A stretch of DNA of 64,000 nucleotides from JBIOHP01 sp044449065 (GTDB taxonomy: Bacteria > Bacteroidota > Ignavibacteria > UBA10030 > SZUA-254): assembly GCA_044449065.1 (NCBI GenBank), contig JBIOHP010000017.1:13064-77063 (forward strand), given 5' to 3'. A model generated the notes under the pieces. The model saw only the letters and a list, made by a program, of their open reading frames with translations. It did no database searches and had not been told where the DNA came from. Every line of letters starts with the position of its first letter. The first letter of the stretch is position 1. Position numbers and translations under genes: made by a program. This document shows positions 18,695-28,212 of this stretch, one piece after another.

Positions 18695-18785
18695 AGATTA
18701 GAGATAAATAATTTGGGAATGTTAGTTTTGATCGACATATTTAATCTGTTAGAAAGTTAACTCCCTGTAATCATAAAAACAGATC

Positions 18786-19619
18786 ATGAATTCATCACAA
18801 ATTCGCTCACCCGAAGTAGCCGGATCGTTCTATCCCGCAAAACACCAGGAACTTGACAGCGTTCTTGATGGTTTATTAGCGGCTATTCCCATCGAAGAAC
18901 ATGAAGGCACATTACGCGGCATCATCGTACCGCATGCCGGGTATCAATATTCCGGCGTAACGGCTGCCTTTGCGTACAAATTGTTGACGGGCTTAACCTT
19001 TGATACAATCGTCATTATATCGCCGAGCCACAAGGAATATTTTAACGGCGTTTCGGTGTATTCCGGTAAAGCGTATGAGACGCCGTTCGGCGTATTATCC
19101 GTCGATGCTGAACTTCGCTCCGAACTCACTGCGAAAGAGGTCAATATATCAATCTCCGAGCATGGGCATGGCGCGGAACACGCCATTGAGGTGCAATTAC
19201 CCTTCATCCAAAAAATCCTTGGGAAAGTTAAAATCTTGCCCATCGTGATGGGCGATCAACGCAGGGAATATTGTTTCCGGCTGGGAGAAAAATTAGGCGA
19301 AATATTGAAAGGAAAATCCGCCCTTCTCGTAGCCAGCTCCGACTTATCTCATTATCATCCTGCTCATGACGCAAACATGCACGATGCGATTGTAATTAAA
19401 AATGTTGCCGCATTTAGTCCCGAACGGTTAATGGAGAGTTTAGAACGCGATCAGGCGGAAGCGTGCGGCGGAGGTCCCATCGTTGCAATGATGATAGCGG
19501 CAAGATCGCTTGGTGGGAATACGGTAAAAATTTTGGATCACCGGAACTCCGGCGATATAACAGGAGATAAAAGCAGCGTTGTAGGGTATCTCTCTGCGGC
19601 AATCTTGAAGCAACGATAA
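18786..19619 (+). CDS. amrB: Memo-like protein, AmmeMemoRadiSam system protein B
   Basis: The 277 residues match the Memo family, which has a dioxygenase-like fold. The N-terminal PEVAGSFYPA motif, VPHAGYQYSGVTAA, the SPSHKEYFNGVS segment (near 80-92), the GHGAEHAIEVQLPF block and SSDLSHYHP (near 187) are all present; the histidines of these segments form the metal-like site of the family. It follows the AMMECR1 gene, so the two likely work together. The next gene begins within 8 bases of its stop. Confidence 0.92.
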   Translation: MNSSQIRSPEVAGSFYPAKHQELDSVLDGLLAAIPIEEHEGTLRGIIVPHAGYQYSGVTAAFAYKLLTGLTFDTIVIISPSHKEYFNGVSVYSGKAYETPFGVLSVDAELRSELTAKEVNISISEHGHGAEHAIEVQLPFIQKILGKVKILPIVMGDQRREYCFRLGEKLGEILKGKSALLVASSDLSHYHPAHDANMHDAIVIKNVAAFSPERLMESLERDQAEACGGGPIVAMMIAARSLGGNTVKILDHRNSGDITGDKSSVVGYLSAAILKQR

Positions 19620-19626
19620 CTCTTTG

Positions 19627-20517
19627 ATGCCAGATCGTTTTACAAAAATCTCCGTTATCGGAGCGGGAAGGGTTGGCACTGCTCTAGCGCTGAAGTTGCG
19701 TAGTCGGAGATATTTGATTCTCTCTGTAGTTAATCAATCGAAACGATCAGCTCAACGAAGCGCGAAAATTCTCAAAGCGCAATCGTACTCCGATACATCG
19801 ATAAACATAGATCGGGAATCGGAACTTATCATCATCGCAACTCCGCCGCAGGAAATTCCCAATATAGTTCGTACACTCACAAAGCATAGATCGATTAATT
19901 TTCAGAAAACACTCATAGTCCATACTTCCGGCGTGCATTCATCAAAGATTTTAGAACCGTTGAGAAAGAAAGGTGCGTCAATCGGCGCGCTCCATCCCAT
20001 CCAGACATTTCCAAAAAGTCTATCGTCCCGCGATGCATTAAAGAATCTCAAGAATATCTATTACGGAATCGATGCGCCCCCAGTGGATCTTCCAAAAGTT
20101 AAATCTCTTGTGCGAATGCTGGGAGGAAATTATATTGTTATCCCGGAAATCAAACGCGCTCTCTATCATGCGCTTTGTGTATTTTCATCCGGGTATATGG
20201 TTCAACTGCTCTCCATTATAAAAGAATTATCAAAACAGTCCTCTTTTCCAAAGCCGTGGTATAACATTATGGGACCGTTGATGAATACCTCAATACGTAA
20301 TGCGATGGAGACCTCTCCTATGGCCTCATTAACCGGACCGATTATGCGTGGAGATAGTAAAACCGTGAAGCTTCACATTAAAGCGCTCAAAAAATATCAA
20401 CCGTCGTCGGTGAAACTCTATAAAACGCTCGGAACTGAAACAACCCGGCTCGCTTACAAAAATAAATTAATCATAAAATCAGAATACAGGGAACTTTTGA
20501 AAATTCTCTCCCCCTAA
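19627..20517 (+). CDS. Rossmann-fold oxidoreductase-like protein with DUF2520
   Basis: The start is placed at the ATG at 19627; a TTG at 19624 would add one residue. An N-terminal nucleotide-binding fold has the GAGRVGTALA glycine motif at about residues 11-20, followed by SELIIIATPP near 60. The C-terminal half carries the family block with GALHPIQTFP (near 118), which is typical of Rossmann/DUF2520 proteins related to pantothenate ketoreductases. The substrate is unknown. The start overlaps closely with the Memo-like gene (7 bases apart), suggesting one transcript with amrA and amrB. Confidence 0.85.
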   Translation: MPDRFTKISVIGAGRVGTALALKLRSRRYLILSVVNQSKRSAQRSAKILKAQSYSDTSINIDRESELIIIATPPQEIPNIVRTLTKHRSINFQKTLIVHTSGVHSSKILEPLRKKGASIGALHPIQTFPKSLSSRDALKNLKNIYYGIDAPPVDLPKVKSLVRMLGGNYIVIPEIKRALYHALCVFSSGYMVQLLSIIKELSKQSSFPKPWYNIMGPLMNTSIRNAMETSPMASLTGPIMRGDSKTVKLHIKALKKYQPSSVKLYKTLGTETTRLAYKNKLIIKSEYRELLKILSP

Positions 20518-20677
20518 TCGCTGCGATTCAAAAATTTTTAGTATATTTACACTCACTTTTACTCCTTCACGCCTCTCTCCCGTTGTTCGCATTGGAAGAG
20601 GAATGGGTTGCGACCGTTAGCGGTTTTCACCGATTATTGAAGGATCATCCTGAAATCTTCACATAAAAACAAATATT

Positions 20678-21460
20678 ATGGACTATAAAACACTCTTAGT
20701 ATCGATCAAAGATCGCATCGCTACTGTGACGATCAACAGACCCGATAAATTGAACGCGTTAAACGCAGAATGTAAAAATGAACTCTCGCATCTCTTCAAG
20801 GATTTGAAAAACTCTCCGCTGGTCGATGTTGTTATCCTCACCGGCGCGGGAGAAAAAGGATTCGTGGCTGGAACGGATATAGGCGAGCTGACTTCCCTGA
20901 ATGCCCACACCGGAAAAGAATTTGCCGAGGGCGGACAAGCGATCTTCGATCAGATACAACATTTAGGGAAACCGGTGATCGGCGCGATCAATGGTTACGC
21001 GCTTGGCGGCGGCTGTGAAATTGCACTCGCTTGTCATATCAGAATCGCATCGGAAAATGCTAAATTCGGTCAACCCGAAGTCAACCTTGGCGTCATTCCG
21101 GGATATGGCGGAACACAACGGCTGGCGCGGATCATCGGCATCGCAAAAGCCACAGAGATGATTCTCACCGGAAATCAAATGGATGCGCCGGAAGCAATGC
21201 GATACGGATTAGTGACGATGGTGGTACCATTGGCAAACCTCCAGGGCGCCGCCGAGGCGATTGCCCGGACAATCTTAAACAAAGGGCAGCTTGCAATACG
21301 GATGGCATTGAAAGCGCTGAATGCAACCTTAGAAGTTCCGTTAAGCGAAGGGCTTAAGGTTGAGGCAGGTCTATTTGGAGAATGCTGCAACACGGAAGAT
21401 TTTAAAGAGGGAACAAAAGCATTCCTCGAAAAACGAAAACCGGCGTTTAAAGGAAAGTGA
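20678..21460 (+). CDS. Enoyl-CoA hydratase / crotonase-family enzyme
   Basis: Crotonases add water to enoyl-CoA or carry out related chemistry on CoA esters. The 260 residues contain the oxyanion-hole part GAGEKGFVAGTD near 57-68, INGYALGGGCEIALA near 105-119, and the glutamates expected for hydratase activity in GQPEVNLGVIPGYGGTQRL (Glu about 133) and TEMILTG (about 153). It is of normal length. Hydratase activity is likely, but the acyl chain is not readable. A 160-base gap separates it from the DUF2520 gene, and the next gene starts 8 bases after its stop. Confidence 0.9.
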   Translation: MDYKTLLVSIKDRIATVTINRPDKLNALNAECKNELSHLFKDLKNSPLVDVVILTGAGEKGFVAGTDIGELTSLNAHTGKEFAEGGQAIFDQIQHLGKPVIGAINGYALGGGCEIALACHIRIASENAKFGQPEVNLGVIPGYGGTQRLARIIGIAKATEMILTGNQMDAPEAMRYGLVTMVVPLANLQGAAEAIARTILNKGQLAIRMALKALNATLEVPLSEGLKVEAGLFGECCNTEDFKEGTKAFLEKRKPAFKGK

Positions 21461-21467
21461 TTCACGG

Positions 21468-21953
21468 GTGAAATTCGATTCCGGTATTCTGATAAGAGCG
21501 GTCATGGCAGTTCTTCTTGCCGGGGCGGGTATAGGATTATTTATGATGCAAAAACCGAAACTCGTTCCGATCGTCCAAAAACCTGTGGAACAAAAAGATT
21601 GGCACACCGATCTACCCGTCATTGATAGTGAGATCGATACGATTCTTGTTCATTTCGGGATCGAAAAAACATGGCTCAAAAAAAAACAATATCCGATTCC
21701 TGAAACTAATCTCTCGCGTGTTGAACGGAAAATCGAGCTCCCCCTCGATATTCTGCCGGTGCAAATGAACCAGGTTTTAAATACGATGGTGCATAAATAT
21801 AATGCCCGTGCGATTGCATCCGAGAATTCTAAAGAACATCTTGTGACGATCCACGTAGTGTTAAACGGATATGTTATTCAAACCCTAATCCTGCATCCGA
21901 ATGCATCGCTAAAACGAACGGTAAACACTGCGCCTCAACAATCGAAAGCATAA
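21468..21953 (+). CDS. Small membrane-anchored protein, unknown function
   Basis: The frame is open from 21360 inside the enoyl-CoA hydratase gene, but the likely start is GTG at 21468, eight bases after that gene stops. From there 161 residues start with VKFDSGILIRAVMAVLLAGA, a short basic head and one membrane helix, followed by a charged domain that should be on the outer face of the inner membrane. The C-terminal part has alternating strands and helices around VERKIELPLDILPVQMNQVL. I do not recognise the family. It may be cotranscribed with the hydratase and with glycyl-tRNA synthetase (62 bases later). Confidence 0.6.
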   Translation: MKFDSGILIRAVMAVLLAGAGIGLFMMQKPKLVPIVQKPVEQKDWHTDLPVIDSEIDTILVHFGIEKTWLKKKQYPIPETNLSRVERKIELPLDILPVQMNQVLNTMVHKYNARAIASENSKEHLVTIHVVLNGYVIQTLILHPNASLKRTVNTAPQQSKA

Positions 21954-22014
21954 GCAGGAAAATTTCTAATGACCGAAATTCATCATTAATTTATCTATTA
22001 TAATCAGCAATTTT

Positions 22015-23499
22015 ATGAGCGGAAAACCCGAAACAACAAAGAATACTTCAAACACCAACCTGATGGAAAAACTCGTTTCGCTGTGTAAGCGGCGGGGTTT
22101 TATTTTTCAATCGAGTGAAATTTACGGCGGGTTGAACGGCGCCTGGGATTACGGTCCACTTGGCGTCGAACTGTTAAAAAACATCAAGGATCAATGGTGG
22201 CGGGAAATGACCTTCAGGAAAAACATCGAAGGTATCGACGCGGCTATCCTCATGCATCCGCGCGTGTGGGAAGCTTCCGGGCACGTGGAAAACTTCACCG
22301 ACCCGATGGTGGATTGCAAACAATGCAAATCGAGATACCGTGTAGATATCCTTCTTGAGGAATTATCGGTCAAAAAGCAAAAAGACGTGTTGCGCGAATT
22401 CGAGCCGGAAAAATTTAAAGGGCAATTGAAAGATGAAACCGTAGTTCAGGAGTTTAATGCCCTGGTCGAAAAAGACGCCGCGGCGGTGATCAAATCGCTC
22501 GCATGTCCCAACTGCGGCAATAAAGGCGTCTTCACCGAGGCAAGAAAATTCAACCTGATGTTCAAAACGTATGTTGGACCCGTTGAAGATTCCAGCGCCA
22601 TCGTCTTCCTCCGTCCTGAAACAGCCCAGGGTATTTTTGTGAATTTTGCAAATGTTCAAAGCGCATCGCGGCAGAAAATTCCCTTTGGCATCGCTCAAAT
22701 CGGAAAAGCATTCCGCAACGAGATTAATACAAAAAATTTCCTTTTCCGTACGCGCGAATTTGAGCAGATGGAAATGCAATTTTTTGTCAAACCCGGCAGC
22801 GACGACCAATGGTTCGAATACTGGCGTGGAGAACGGATGAAATGGTTCGTGAATTTAGGCATGGAACAGGAGAAACTGCAATGGCATCGCCATGAAAAGG
22901 ATAAACTCGCCCACTATGCCAAGGACGCGTATGATATCGAATACCATTTCCCGTTCGGATGGGGCGAGATTGAAGGCATTCATAATCGAACCGATTTTGA
23001 TCTTAGCCGCCATGAACAATTTTCGGGGAAGGGATTGAAATATTTCGACGAGACAACCAAAGAAAAATTTACTCCGTTCATCATCGAAACTTCGGCGGGA
23101 GCAAGCAGATCGTTCATGGCATTTTTAGTTAACGCTTATAACGAGGAAGAAGCGCCCTCAGCCGAAGGCGCCATGGAAACACGGGTAGTGATGAAGTTCC
23201 ATCCCAAACTCGCCCCGATGAAGGCGGCTATCTTCCCTCTTGTGAATCGCGATGGCATGCCGGAGATCGCATTAAAAATTGAAGACGAGCTTCGTCCCCA
23301 CATGCGGGTATTTTATGACGATAGCGGCGCTGTGGGCAGACGGTATCGCCGCCAGGACGAGATCGGCACGCCATTTTGTATTACTGTTGATTCTCAAACG
23401 CTGCAAGATCAAACCGTGACAGTACGCGAAAGAGACACCATGACGCAGGAAAGAATCGCGTCGGGAGCATTATTAAAATACTTAACGGGAAAGCTATAA
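22015..23499 (+). CDS. glyS: Glycyl-tRNA synthetase, single-chain type
   Basis: The enzyme charges tRNA-Gly with glycine. The 494-residue length and the domain order are those of the homodimeric class II GlyRS, not the alpha2beta2 type. It has a two-CxxC cluster (CKQCKSRYR near 103-111 and CPNCGNKG near 164-171), motif 2 (PETAQGIFVNF region, RNEINTKNFLFRTREFEQMEMQFF), and motif 3 near EVEG/GASRSFMAFL. The C-terminal anticodon-binding domain covers about 370-494. No unusual features. Confidence 0.96.
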   Translation: MSGKPETTKNTSNTNLMEKLVSLCKRRGFIFQSSEIYGGLNGAWDYGPLGVELLKNIKDQWWREMTFRKNIEGIDAAILMHPRVWEASGHVENFTDPMVDCKQCKSRYRVDILLEELSVKKQKDVLREFEPEKFKGQLKDETVVQEFNALVEKDAAAVIKSLACPNCGNKGVFTEARKFNLMFKTYVGPVEDSSAIVFLRPETAQGIFVNFANVQSASRQKIPFGIAQIGKAFRNEINTKNFLFRTREFEQMEMQFFVKPGSDDQWFEYWRGERMKWFVNLGMEQEKLQWHRHEKDKLAHYAKDAYDIEYHFPFGWGEIEGIHNRTDFDLSRHEQFSGKGLKYFDETTKEKFTPFIIETSAGASRSFMAFLVNAYNEEEAPSAEGAMETRVVMKFHPKLAPMKAAIFPLVNRDGMPEIALKIEDELRPHMRVFYDDSGAVGRRYRRQDEIGTPFCITVDSQTLQDQTVTVRERDTMTQERIASGALLKYLTGKL

Positions 23500-23582
23500 G
23501 ATCGATATCGCAACCGTTACAATTTGCGATGTTCATTGCATGAAACATTTTCAAAAAGCTACGTAACAAATTGTATGTTTTT

Positions 23583-23671
23583 GTAGTAGCCGGTCACCGA
23601 CCGGCGGAATAATAATATGTAACGCGCCGATCGGGCGACCAGCCCGTACAGTCAGTCGGGTCGCTTACTAC
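23583..23671. repeat. Palindromic repeat with GTAGTA/TACTAC ends
   Basis: An 89-base segment with inverted ends (GTAGTA at 23583-23588, TACTAC at 23666-23671) and several inner GC-rich hairpins built from CCGGTC/GACCGG and CGGGCGACC. A weaker relative is at about 63031-63077. It fills part of the 317-base gap after glycyl-tRNA synthetase; the rest of the gap shows a 7-base hairpin ATCGCAA/TTGCGAT (23507-23530), without a T-run. Confidence 0.55.
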
Positions 23672-23816
23672 ACTTATTGATTTTTCACTCAGTCTCTCAA
23701 TCTTGTTTTAAAAACCAAATTTCATTATACTACCATTAATTATTGCTTTTGTTATCATATCAATTTAGATTTTTGTCTATTAAACATAAGAAACTCACAG
23801 TATAGGGAACCATAGA

Positions 23817-24641
23817 ATGAAAACGATCAGCATCTTCAGCTTTGTCATTGCAGCCGCATTGATATTCCTTCTCATCCCGGGTTGTAATAAAGACAACGGG
23901 GTAGTTCAACCTGCCAATGAGCTTGCGCCTATCGGCAACCTGCGGGCGCTTTCGGAAGACGGCTCCGTCCTCCTCATCTGGGATCAATCGCCATTCCAGA
24001 GCAGCACAGATTTTTCCATCTATAGAATCATCGTAACCGGCGCTTCACACCGCAGCGGGCAGGATAGCACCCAGCTTACGAGTTATACCGTTCCCGGATT
24101 GACCAATGGGACCGTTGATACATTTATCGTCTATACCGTCAGAAAGGACGGCGCATTGAGCCAGGGCGTTACGATTATCTGGGGACCAACAGTGCGATTT
24201 CTCCACAAACGGATTTGGGAATTAGACGCGCCCGGTCCCTCTGGACTTGAATTCTCCACGGGTGATACGCTTCATTTCACATCCACCGGTTCACATAACG
24301 AGCAGCAACGAATCGATATCTGGATAGATGGTCACCTCGGAGTTGATCCCCTCTTGAAAAGCCCAAGCGCAACTACACTGTCCAACGGCTGGCGGACAAC
24401 CAAATTCGCTTCAACCGCGGGTTCAGGTTTGAATCAATATTATCCCATTCCGGATACTTCGACATTTACAACGACAGGAGTTCCGATCACCAATACCAAT
24501 GTCTATTTTGCCCTTACGCAAGATGGCAACATGGTCCGATTTGTAATTACCAATGGCATCCAGGGCATTGCCCCTAACCGGTATATCGATATCGATTTTG
24601 CCTATAACTCCGGTGTGCATCTTCCCTGGGCAAAACGGTAG
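23817..24641 (+). CDS. Lipoprotein with fibronectin-III-like domain
   Basis: The signal peptide ends in the lipobox LIPGC (Cys23), so the 274-residue protein should be lipid-anchored. An FN3-like domain (about residues 38-105, with LIWDQSPFQ and TSYTVPGLTNGTVDTFIVYTV) is followed by a C-terminal part with repeated strands (DLHFTSTGSHN, DIDFAYN) that I do not recognise. It is likely outer-membrane or periplasmic. The intrinsic terminator at 24668-24699 follows the stop by 26 bases, so it is probably transcribed alone. Confidence 0.75.
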   Translation: MKTISIFSFVIAAALIFLLIPGCNKDNGVVQPANELAPIGNLRALSEDGSVLLIWDQSPFQSSTDFSIYRIIVTGASHRSGQDSTQLTSYTVPGLTNGTVDTFIVYTVRKDGALSQGVTIIWGPTVRFLHKRIWELDAPGPSGLEFSTGDTLHFTSTGSHNEQQRIDIWIDGHLGVDPLLKSPSATTLSNGWRTTKFASTAGSGLNQYYPIPDTSTFTTTGVPITNTNVYFALTQDGNMVRFVITNGIQGIAPNRYIDIDFAYNSGVHLPWAKR

Positions 24642-24667
24642 ATCAATTCTTCACGTAAGGAAGCTGT

Positions 24668-24699
24668 CCCGCGTCCTCTGTACGCGGGAGGGCTTTTTT
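24668..24699 (+). terminator. Intrinsic terminator after the FN3 lipoprotein gene
   Basis: CCCGCGT (24668-24674) pairs with ACGCGGG (24682-24688), with a 7-base loop, followed by AGGGCTTTTTTATTG. It is 26 bases past the stop codon. Confidence 0.9.
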
Positions 24700-24775
24700 A
24701 TTGATTTTTTGCATTTTCATCCATGTTTCGGTATTTTGTGAAGGTCATAAATTACAGATTTACACCCTGAACACG

Positions 24776-25957
24776 ATGAAGAGAGTTTTACAAATACCGA
24801 TGTTTTCAAAATATTTTTTCGTTTTAATTATTCTGATATTTCTCGCCAGAACGGATAGTTTTTCCCAATGGCTGGAAGATCCGGCGTCTGAATCACACAT
24901 CCACAGGGGGATAGAACAAATCTACAATGTGGAATTCGACAATGCGCGGTCGGAATTTCAAACGGTGATCAATGCCCATCCCGATCATCCGGCGGGTTAT
25001 TTCTTTCTTGCCATGGTGGAATGGTGGAACATCATGTTGGATATTGATAACGAATCCCGCGACGAACAATTTATCAAAATGCTCGATCATGTAATCGACC
25101 TGTGCGATAAACGGCTCGATAAAAATGAAGAGGATCTCGTTGCGCTCTTTTTCAAAGGGGGATCGATAGGATTCCGGGGACGGCTTTATGCCAACCGGTC
25201 AGATTGGATCAAGGCGGCGAACGACGGCAGAACCGCCATGCCACTTGTGCAGAAAATGTATAAAATTGCGCCGAATAATTCCGATGTTCTCCTGGGAATG
25301 GGCATATATAATTATTACGCCGCAATAGTCCCCGAGCAATACCCGATGGTAAAACCTGTGATGATGTTTTTTCCGAAAGGCGACAAACTGAAAGGAATCG
25401 ATCAGTTGAAAACTACATCCGAGAAAGGGGCGTACGCTAACTACGAAGCATCGTACTTCCTTTTGCAGCTCTACCAAAATTATGAAAAACGATATCCTGA
25501 ATCGCTGACACTTGCGGAAGCGCTGCATAAAAAATTCCCTAACAATCCGATATTTTATAAATATCTCGGGAAAGCGCAGGTAACGCTGGGCAACTGGGAA
25601 GAATTTCACACGATTTATATCGATATCCTTCAACGAATAAAAAAGAATCAATTCGGCTATAACGAGGGTATGGAACGAGAAGCGCAATATTATCTCGGAA
25701 TCTATGAGATGTTTAAAAACCACAATGACGACGCGCTTACCCGCCTTTACCGATGTGATGAACTTTCCCGCAAACTTGACGCGAAAACCGCCTCCGGATT
25801 TATGGCGATGGCAAATTTAAAAGTCGGTATGATCTACGACCTGCAATCCAAACGCGATCTCGCCATAGAACAGTATAAAAAAGTGCTGCAAATTGCCGAC
25901 TATATGGATTCGCATAAATTCGCTGAAGAATATTTAAAAATTCCTTACAAGAAGTAA
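24776..25957 (+). CDS. Secreted or periplasmic TPR-repeat protein
   Basis: The ATG at 24776 is chosen because it opens a signal peptide (MKRVLQIPMFSKYFFVLIILIFLARTDSFS); the frame extends to 24701 but the extra residues look like translated leader. The mature part has tetratricopeptide-like helix pairs, starting with the block around NVEFDNARSEFQTVINAHPDHPAGYF and running to the C-terminus (about 70-390). TPR proteins scaffold other proteins; no partner can be named. The ZIP transporter gene follows after 12 bases, so they may be cotranscribed, but no functional link is visible. Confidence 0.8.
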   Translation: MKRVLQIPMFSKYFFVLIILIFLARTDSFSQWLEDPASESHIHRGIEQIYNVEFDNARSEFQTVINAHPDHPAGYFFLAMVEWWNIMLDIDNESRDEQFIKMLDHVIDLCDKRLDKNEEDLVALFFKGGSIGFRGRLYANRSDWIKAANDGRTAMPLVQKMYKIAPNNSDVLLGMGIYNYYAAIVPEQYPMVKPVMMFFPKGDKLKGIDQLKTTSEKGAYANYEASYFLLQLYQNYEKRYPESLTLAEALHKKFPNNPIFYKYLGKAQVTLGNWEEFHTIYIDILQRIKKNQFGYNEGMEREAQYYLGIYEMFKNHNDDALTRLYRCDELSRKLDAKTASGFMAMANLKVGMIYDLQSKRDLAIEQYKKVLQIADYMDSHKFAEEYLKIPYKK

Positions 25958-25969
25958 CCCGCCACCATA

Positions 25970-26716
25970 ATGCTGCGAATTTTTCTCTTTGGTATCATCG
26001 CCGCTTCTGTTGAAATACTCGGCGGTATTCTTATTGTCCTGCGCAAGGAGTGGCCCCGGAAAGTTCAGGAATATCTCATCGCGCTCAGCGCCGGATTTAT
26101 CCTTGCGCTCGTGTTCTTCGATCTCCTCCCGTTAAGCTTCGATAAATTAGGTCCGGCAGCGTCTCTCTATATAGTCATTGGCTTCAGTGTGCTTCATTTT
26201 TTTGAACACACCATCGTTGGGCATCTACATTTTGGAGAAGAGACTCACACCGATTTGATGGTAAGCCCGCTGGCAAGCATTTCCGCATTATCCGGATTGA
26301 TCGTACACGCGTTTTTTGATGGCGCGACAATCTCCGCCGGACTTCAATTCGATTTTAAGGTCGGATTGCTTGTTTTTCTTGCGGTATTGCTGCATAAACT
26401 CCCGGAAGGGCTGACCATTGCGTCGATCATGCTGGCGGCAAAACATACAAAACGCGTCGCGATTATTTCTTCCGTTATTATCGGCGTTGCAACAATATTG
26501 GGAGTTGTAGTGGTAATTGCAATGACCAACATCAGTCAGTCGATGATCGGCACAGCGCTCGCATTATCAGCCGGGGCGGCGACGTATGTTGGAGCGAGCG
26601 ATCTTATCCCCGAGATAAACCGGTCAACTAACAGAATTACGCCCGTGATTGTTTTTGGAGGGATGCTGTTGTTCTATCTGAGTCAAATAGTTGTCGACTC
26701 GATAGTAGGAGTATAA
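25970..26716 (+). CDS. ZIP-family metal transporter
   Basis: The protein has 248 residues and about eight hydrophobic helices. The metal-binding motifs of the family are there: HAFFDGATISAG in helix 4 region (near 108-119) and LHKLPEGLTIAS in helix 5 region (near 142-153). It should import divalent metals such as zinc across the inner membrane. The histidine-rich loop GHLHFGEETH lies near residues 80-90. A GAGTCA-type repeat follows its stop by about 25 bases. Metal specificity is not readable. Confidence 0.92.
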   Translation: MLRIFLFGIIAASVEILGGILIVLRKEWPRKVQEYLIALSAGFILALVFFDLLPLSFDKLGPAASLYIVIGFSVLHFFEHTIVGHLHFGEETHTDLMVSPLASISALSGLIVHAFFDGATISAGLQFDFKVGLLVFLAVLLHKLPEGLTIASIMLAAKHTKRVAIISSVIIGVATILGVVVVIAMTNISQSMIGTALALSAGAATYVGASDLIPEINRSTNRITPVIVFGGMLLFYLSQIVVDSIVGV

Positions 26717-26723
26717 GGATTCG

Positions 26724-26823
26724 TCCAATAAGTATTATTTGAGTCATGCTGTCCCGATGCTTCGGGATCAGCATCTATTTTTCAATAATTATTGGATCCC
26801 GAACCAAGTTCGGGATGACTCGA
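26724..26823. repeat. GAGTCA-type palindromic repeat, copy 3
   Basis: It lies between two converging stops (ZIP gene, porQ). TCCAATAA (26724-26731) pairs with TTATTGGA (26789-26796). Nested inside are ATGCTG/CAGCAT (26746-26774), CCCGATGCTTCGGG, CCCGAACCAAGTTCGGG and GAGTCAT/ATGACTC (26741-26747, 26815-26821). It may serve as a two-way terminator. Confidence 0.75.
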
Positions 26824-26839
26824 CAAAGAGATACGGAAC

Positions 26840-27784
26840 TTAAAACCCTATCCCCACCGTCACACGGTGAAGCGCCCCGATAGAGCCCATCGAATTGAAG
26901 CTATAATCAAACGTATACGGTTGCGCCATCAATCCCGCCCCAAGGGAAATTCCCGCAAGCCCTGATCCAGATAATATTTTATAATCCTGCCGCTGCTGGT
27001 TATTATATCCAAACCTCAGGCAAAAATTTTCGCTTGCTGAGTATTCCATCCCGATGGTGAAGGCGTTCAAATGACTAACAAATTTATCCTGAGCATCGTT
27101 TATTTTGTGAATCTCGAAGAGAAGAATAGCGGGCAGATGTTCCGGCATCAACCTCATGCCGACTTTTACGTCTAATGGTAAATTTTCCCGTGTCGAGATG
27201 TACGGATTGAATTGCGTGCCGAGATTGGCAACGCTCGCCCCGAGAATGATCCTGCCCGGCAATGCGACGTAATGAACGCCAAGATCGATGGCGGCGCCGG
27301 TGGATGAATATCCGGCAATATTGGAATAAATAAATTTTGCGGCAGCGCCGTAAAATAAATTTTCCTGGAGTTTATTTCCGTATCCCATACTGAAAGCCGC
27401 CTCGTTTGCGCCGAATGTTCCGGTTTGCTGTCCGGTCGCGTCGGTTTCCTGAAATGATCCATAATTGGTGTATGTAACCCCAGCGCCTATGAATCCAAGT
27501 CCCTGGATTTCTGTAGCGTAACTTGCATGCCCCGAATTGATATCCAACAGATTCTTGAAATAGCCGAACGATGCTTTCCTGCCGGAGAGCGTTCCCAATC
27601 CCGCAGGATTATAAAAAATGAGGTTGGGATCGTTGGACATGGTGATAAAACTACCCCCCAATGCCGATGCGCGCGCGCTAACATCGTTGCGGAGGAAGTT
27701 AAATGTGTAATTGTCAGCCGCAAATCCTGCCGCCGCCAACAGAACCAACATCATTGCTAATAATACTGCATTTTTAAAAAACAT
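26840..27784 (-). CDS. porQ: PorQ-like type IX secretion system protein
   Basis: The 314-residue protein has a signal peptide (ends GFAADN) and the opening ARASALGGSFITMSNDPNLIFYNPAGLG that marks the PorV/PorQ family. The stretch YGSFQETDATGQQTGTF is close to the conserved block of PorQ proteins, which are linked to the attachment complex of the T9SS in the outer membrane. The remainder is a barrel. With five sorting-domain proteins in this window this fits well: PorQ is part of the machine and the others are cargo. No other T9SS gene is visible here. The family is sure; PorQ rather than PorV is likely. Confidence 0.75.
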   Translation of the reverse strand: MFFKNAVLLAMMLVLLAAAGFAADNYTFNFLRNDVSARASALGGSFITMSNDPNLIFYNPAGLGTLSGRKASFGYFKNLLDINSGHASYATEIQGLGFIGAGVTYTNYGSFQETDATGQQTGTFGANEAAFSMGYGNKLQENLFYGAAAKFIYSNIAGYSSTGAAIDLGVHYVALPGRIILGASVANLGTQFNPYISTRENLPLDVKVGMRLMPEHLPAILLFEIHKINDAQDKFVSHLNAFTIGMEYSASENFCLRFGYNNQQRQDYKILSGSGLAGISLGAGLMAQPYTFDYSFNSMGSIGALHRVTVGIGF

Positions 27785-27969
27785 TAAAACCTTTTATAAA
27801 TTAATGGTAAAATACTCCGGCCGTCTCTGCCTTGTTAACCCTGCCCTCGTTATCATCAAATTGGTTAAATAGTTTCATACTCAACGTTATAAGTTATTAA
27901 AATTGTTGATGACATACAAGAATGGGGGGAATACCGCCTCCGCACTGGATTTTGATATGCCGTAAAGTT

Positions 27970-28026
27970 CAACACTATCGGACAGTTCCGACGTCTTGGA
28001 CGGGTCTGCACTGCCCCAACCGTCCG
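27970..28026. repeat. 57-base repeat, copy A
   Basis: From CAACACTATCGGACAGTTCC to the CGTCCG at 28021-28026, this stretch matches copy B (28720-28776) at most positions, including the core TTCTTGGACG-GTCTGCACTG-like block. It contains a short CGGA/TCCG palindrome. No gene overlaps. It is in the 1.33-kb gene-free region 27785-29114. Confidence 0.6.
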
Positions 28027-28212
28027 TTAGGCTCGTGTGAGCAAAGCCTGAGCTTTGCTCCACAGTGAAATCATCCCACCGTTGCGGTTGGATAGAGAAT
28101 AAATAACTCGTAAATCGCAAATGTAGGGGTATTCAATTGAAAGCCCCTACGGGAGTCACAATTTTCCTCCCAAAACGTCATAACTTGGTATCACCAAATA
28201 TTTATTCCCACT

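Noticed and set aside
22363..22809. Minus-strand frame of 148 residues
   Set aside because: Antisense to glycyl-tRNA synthetase motif 2.
25199..25723. Minus-strand frame of 174 residues
   Set aside because: Lies wholly inside the TPR gene in antisense; no own start site.
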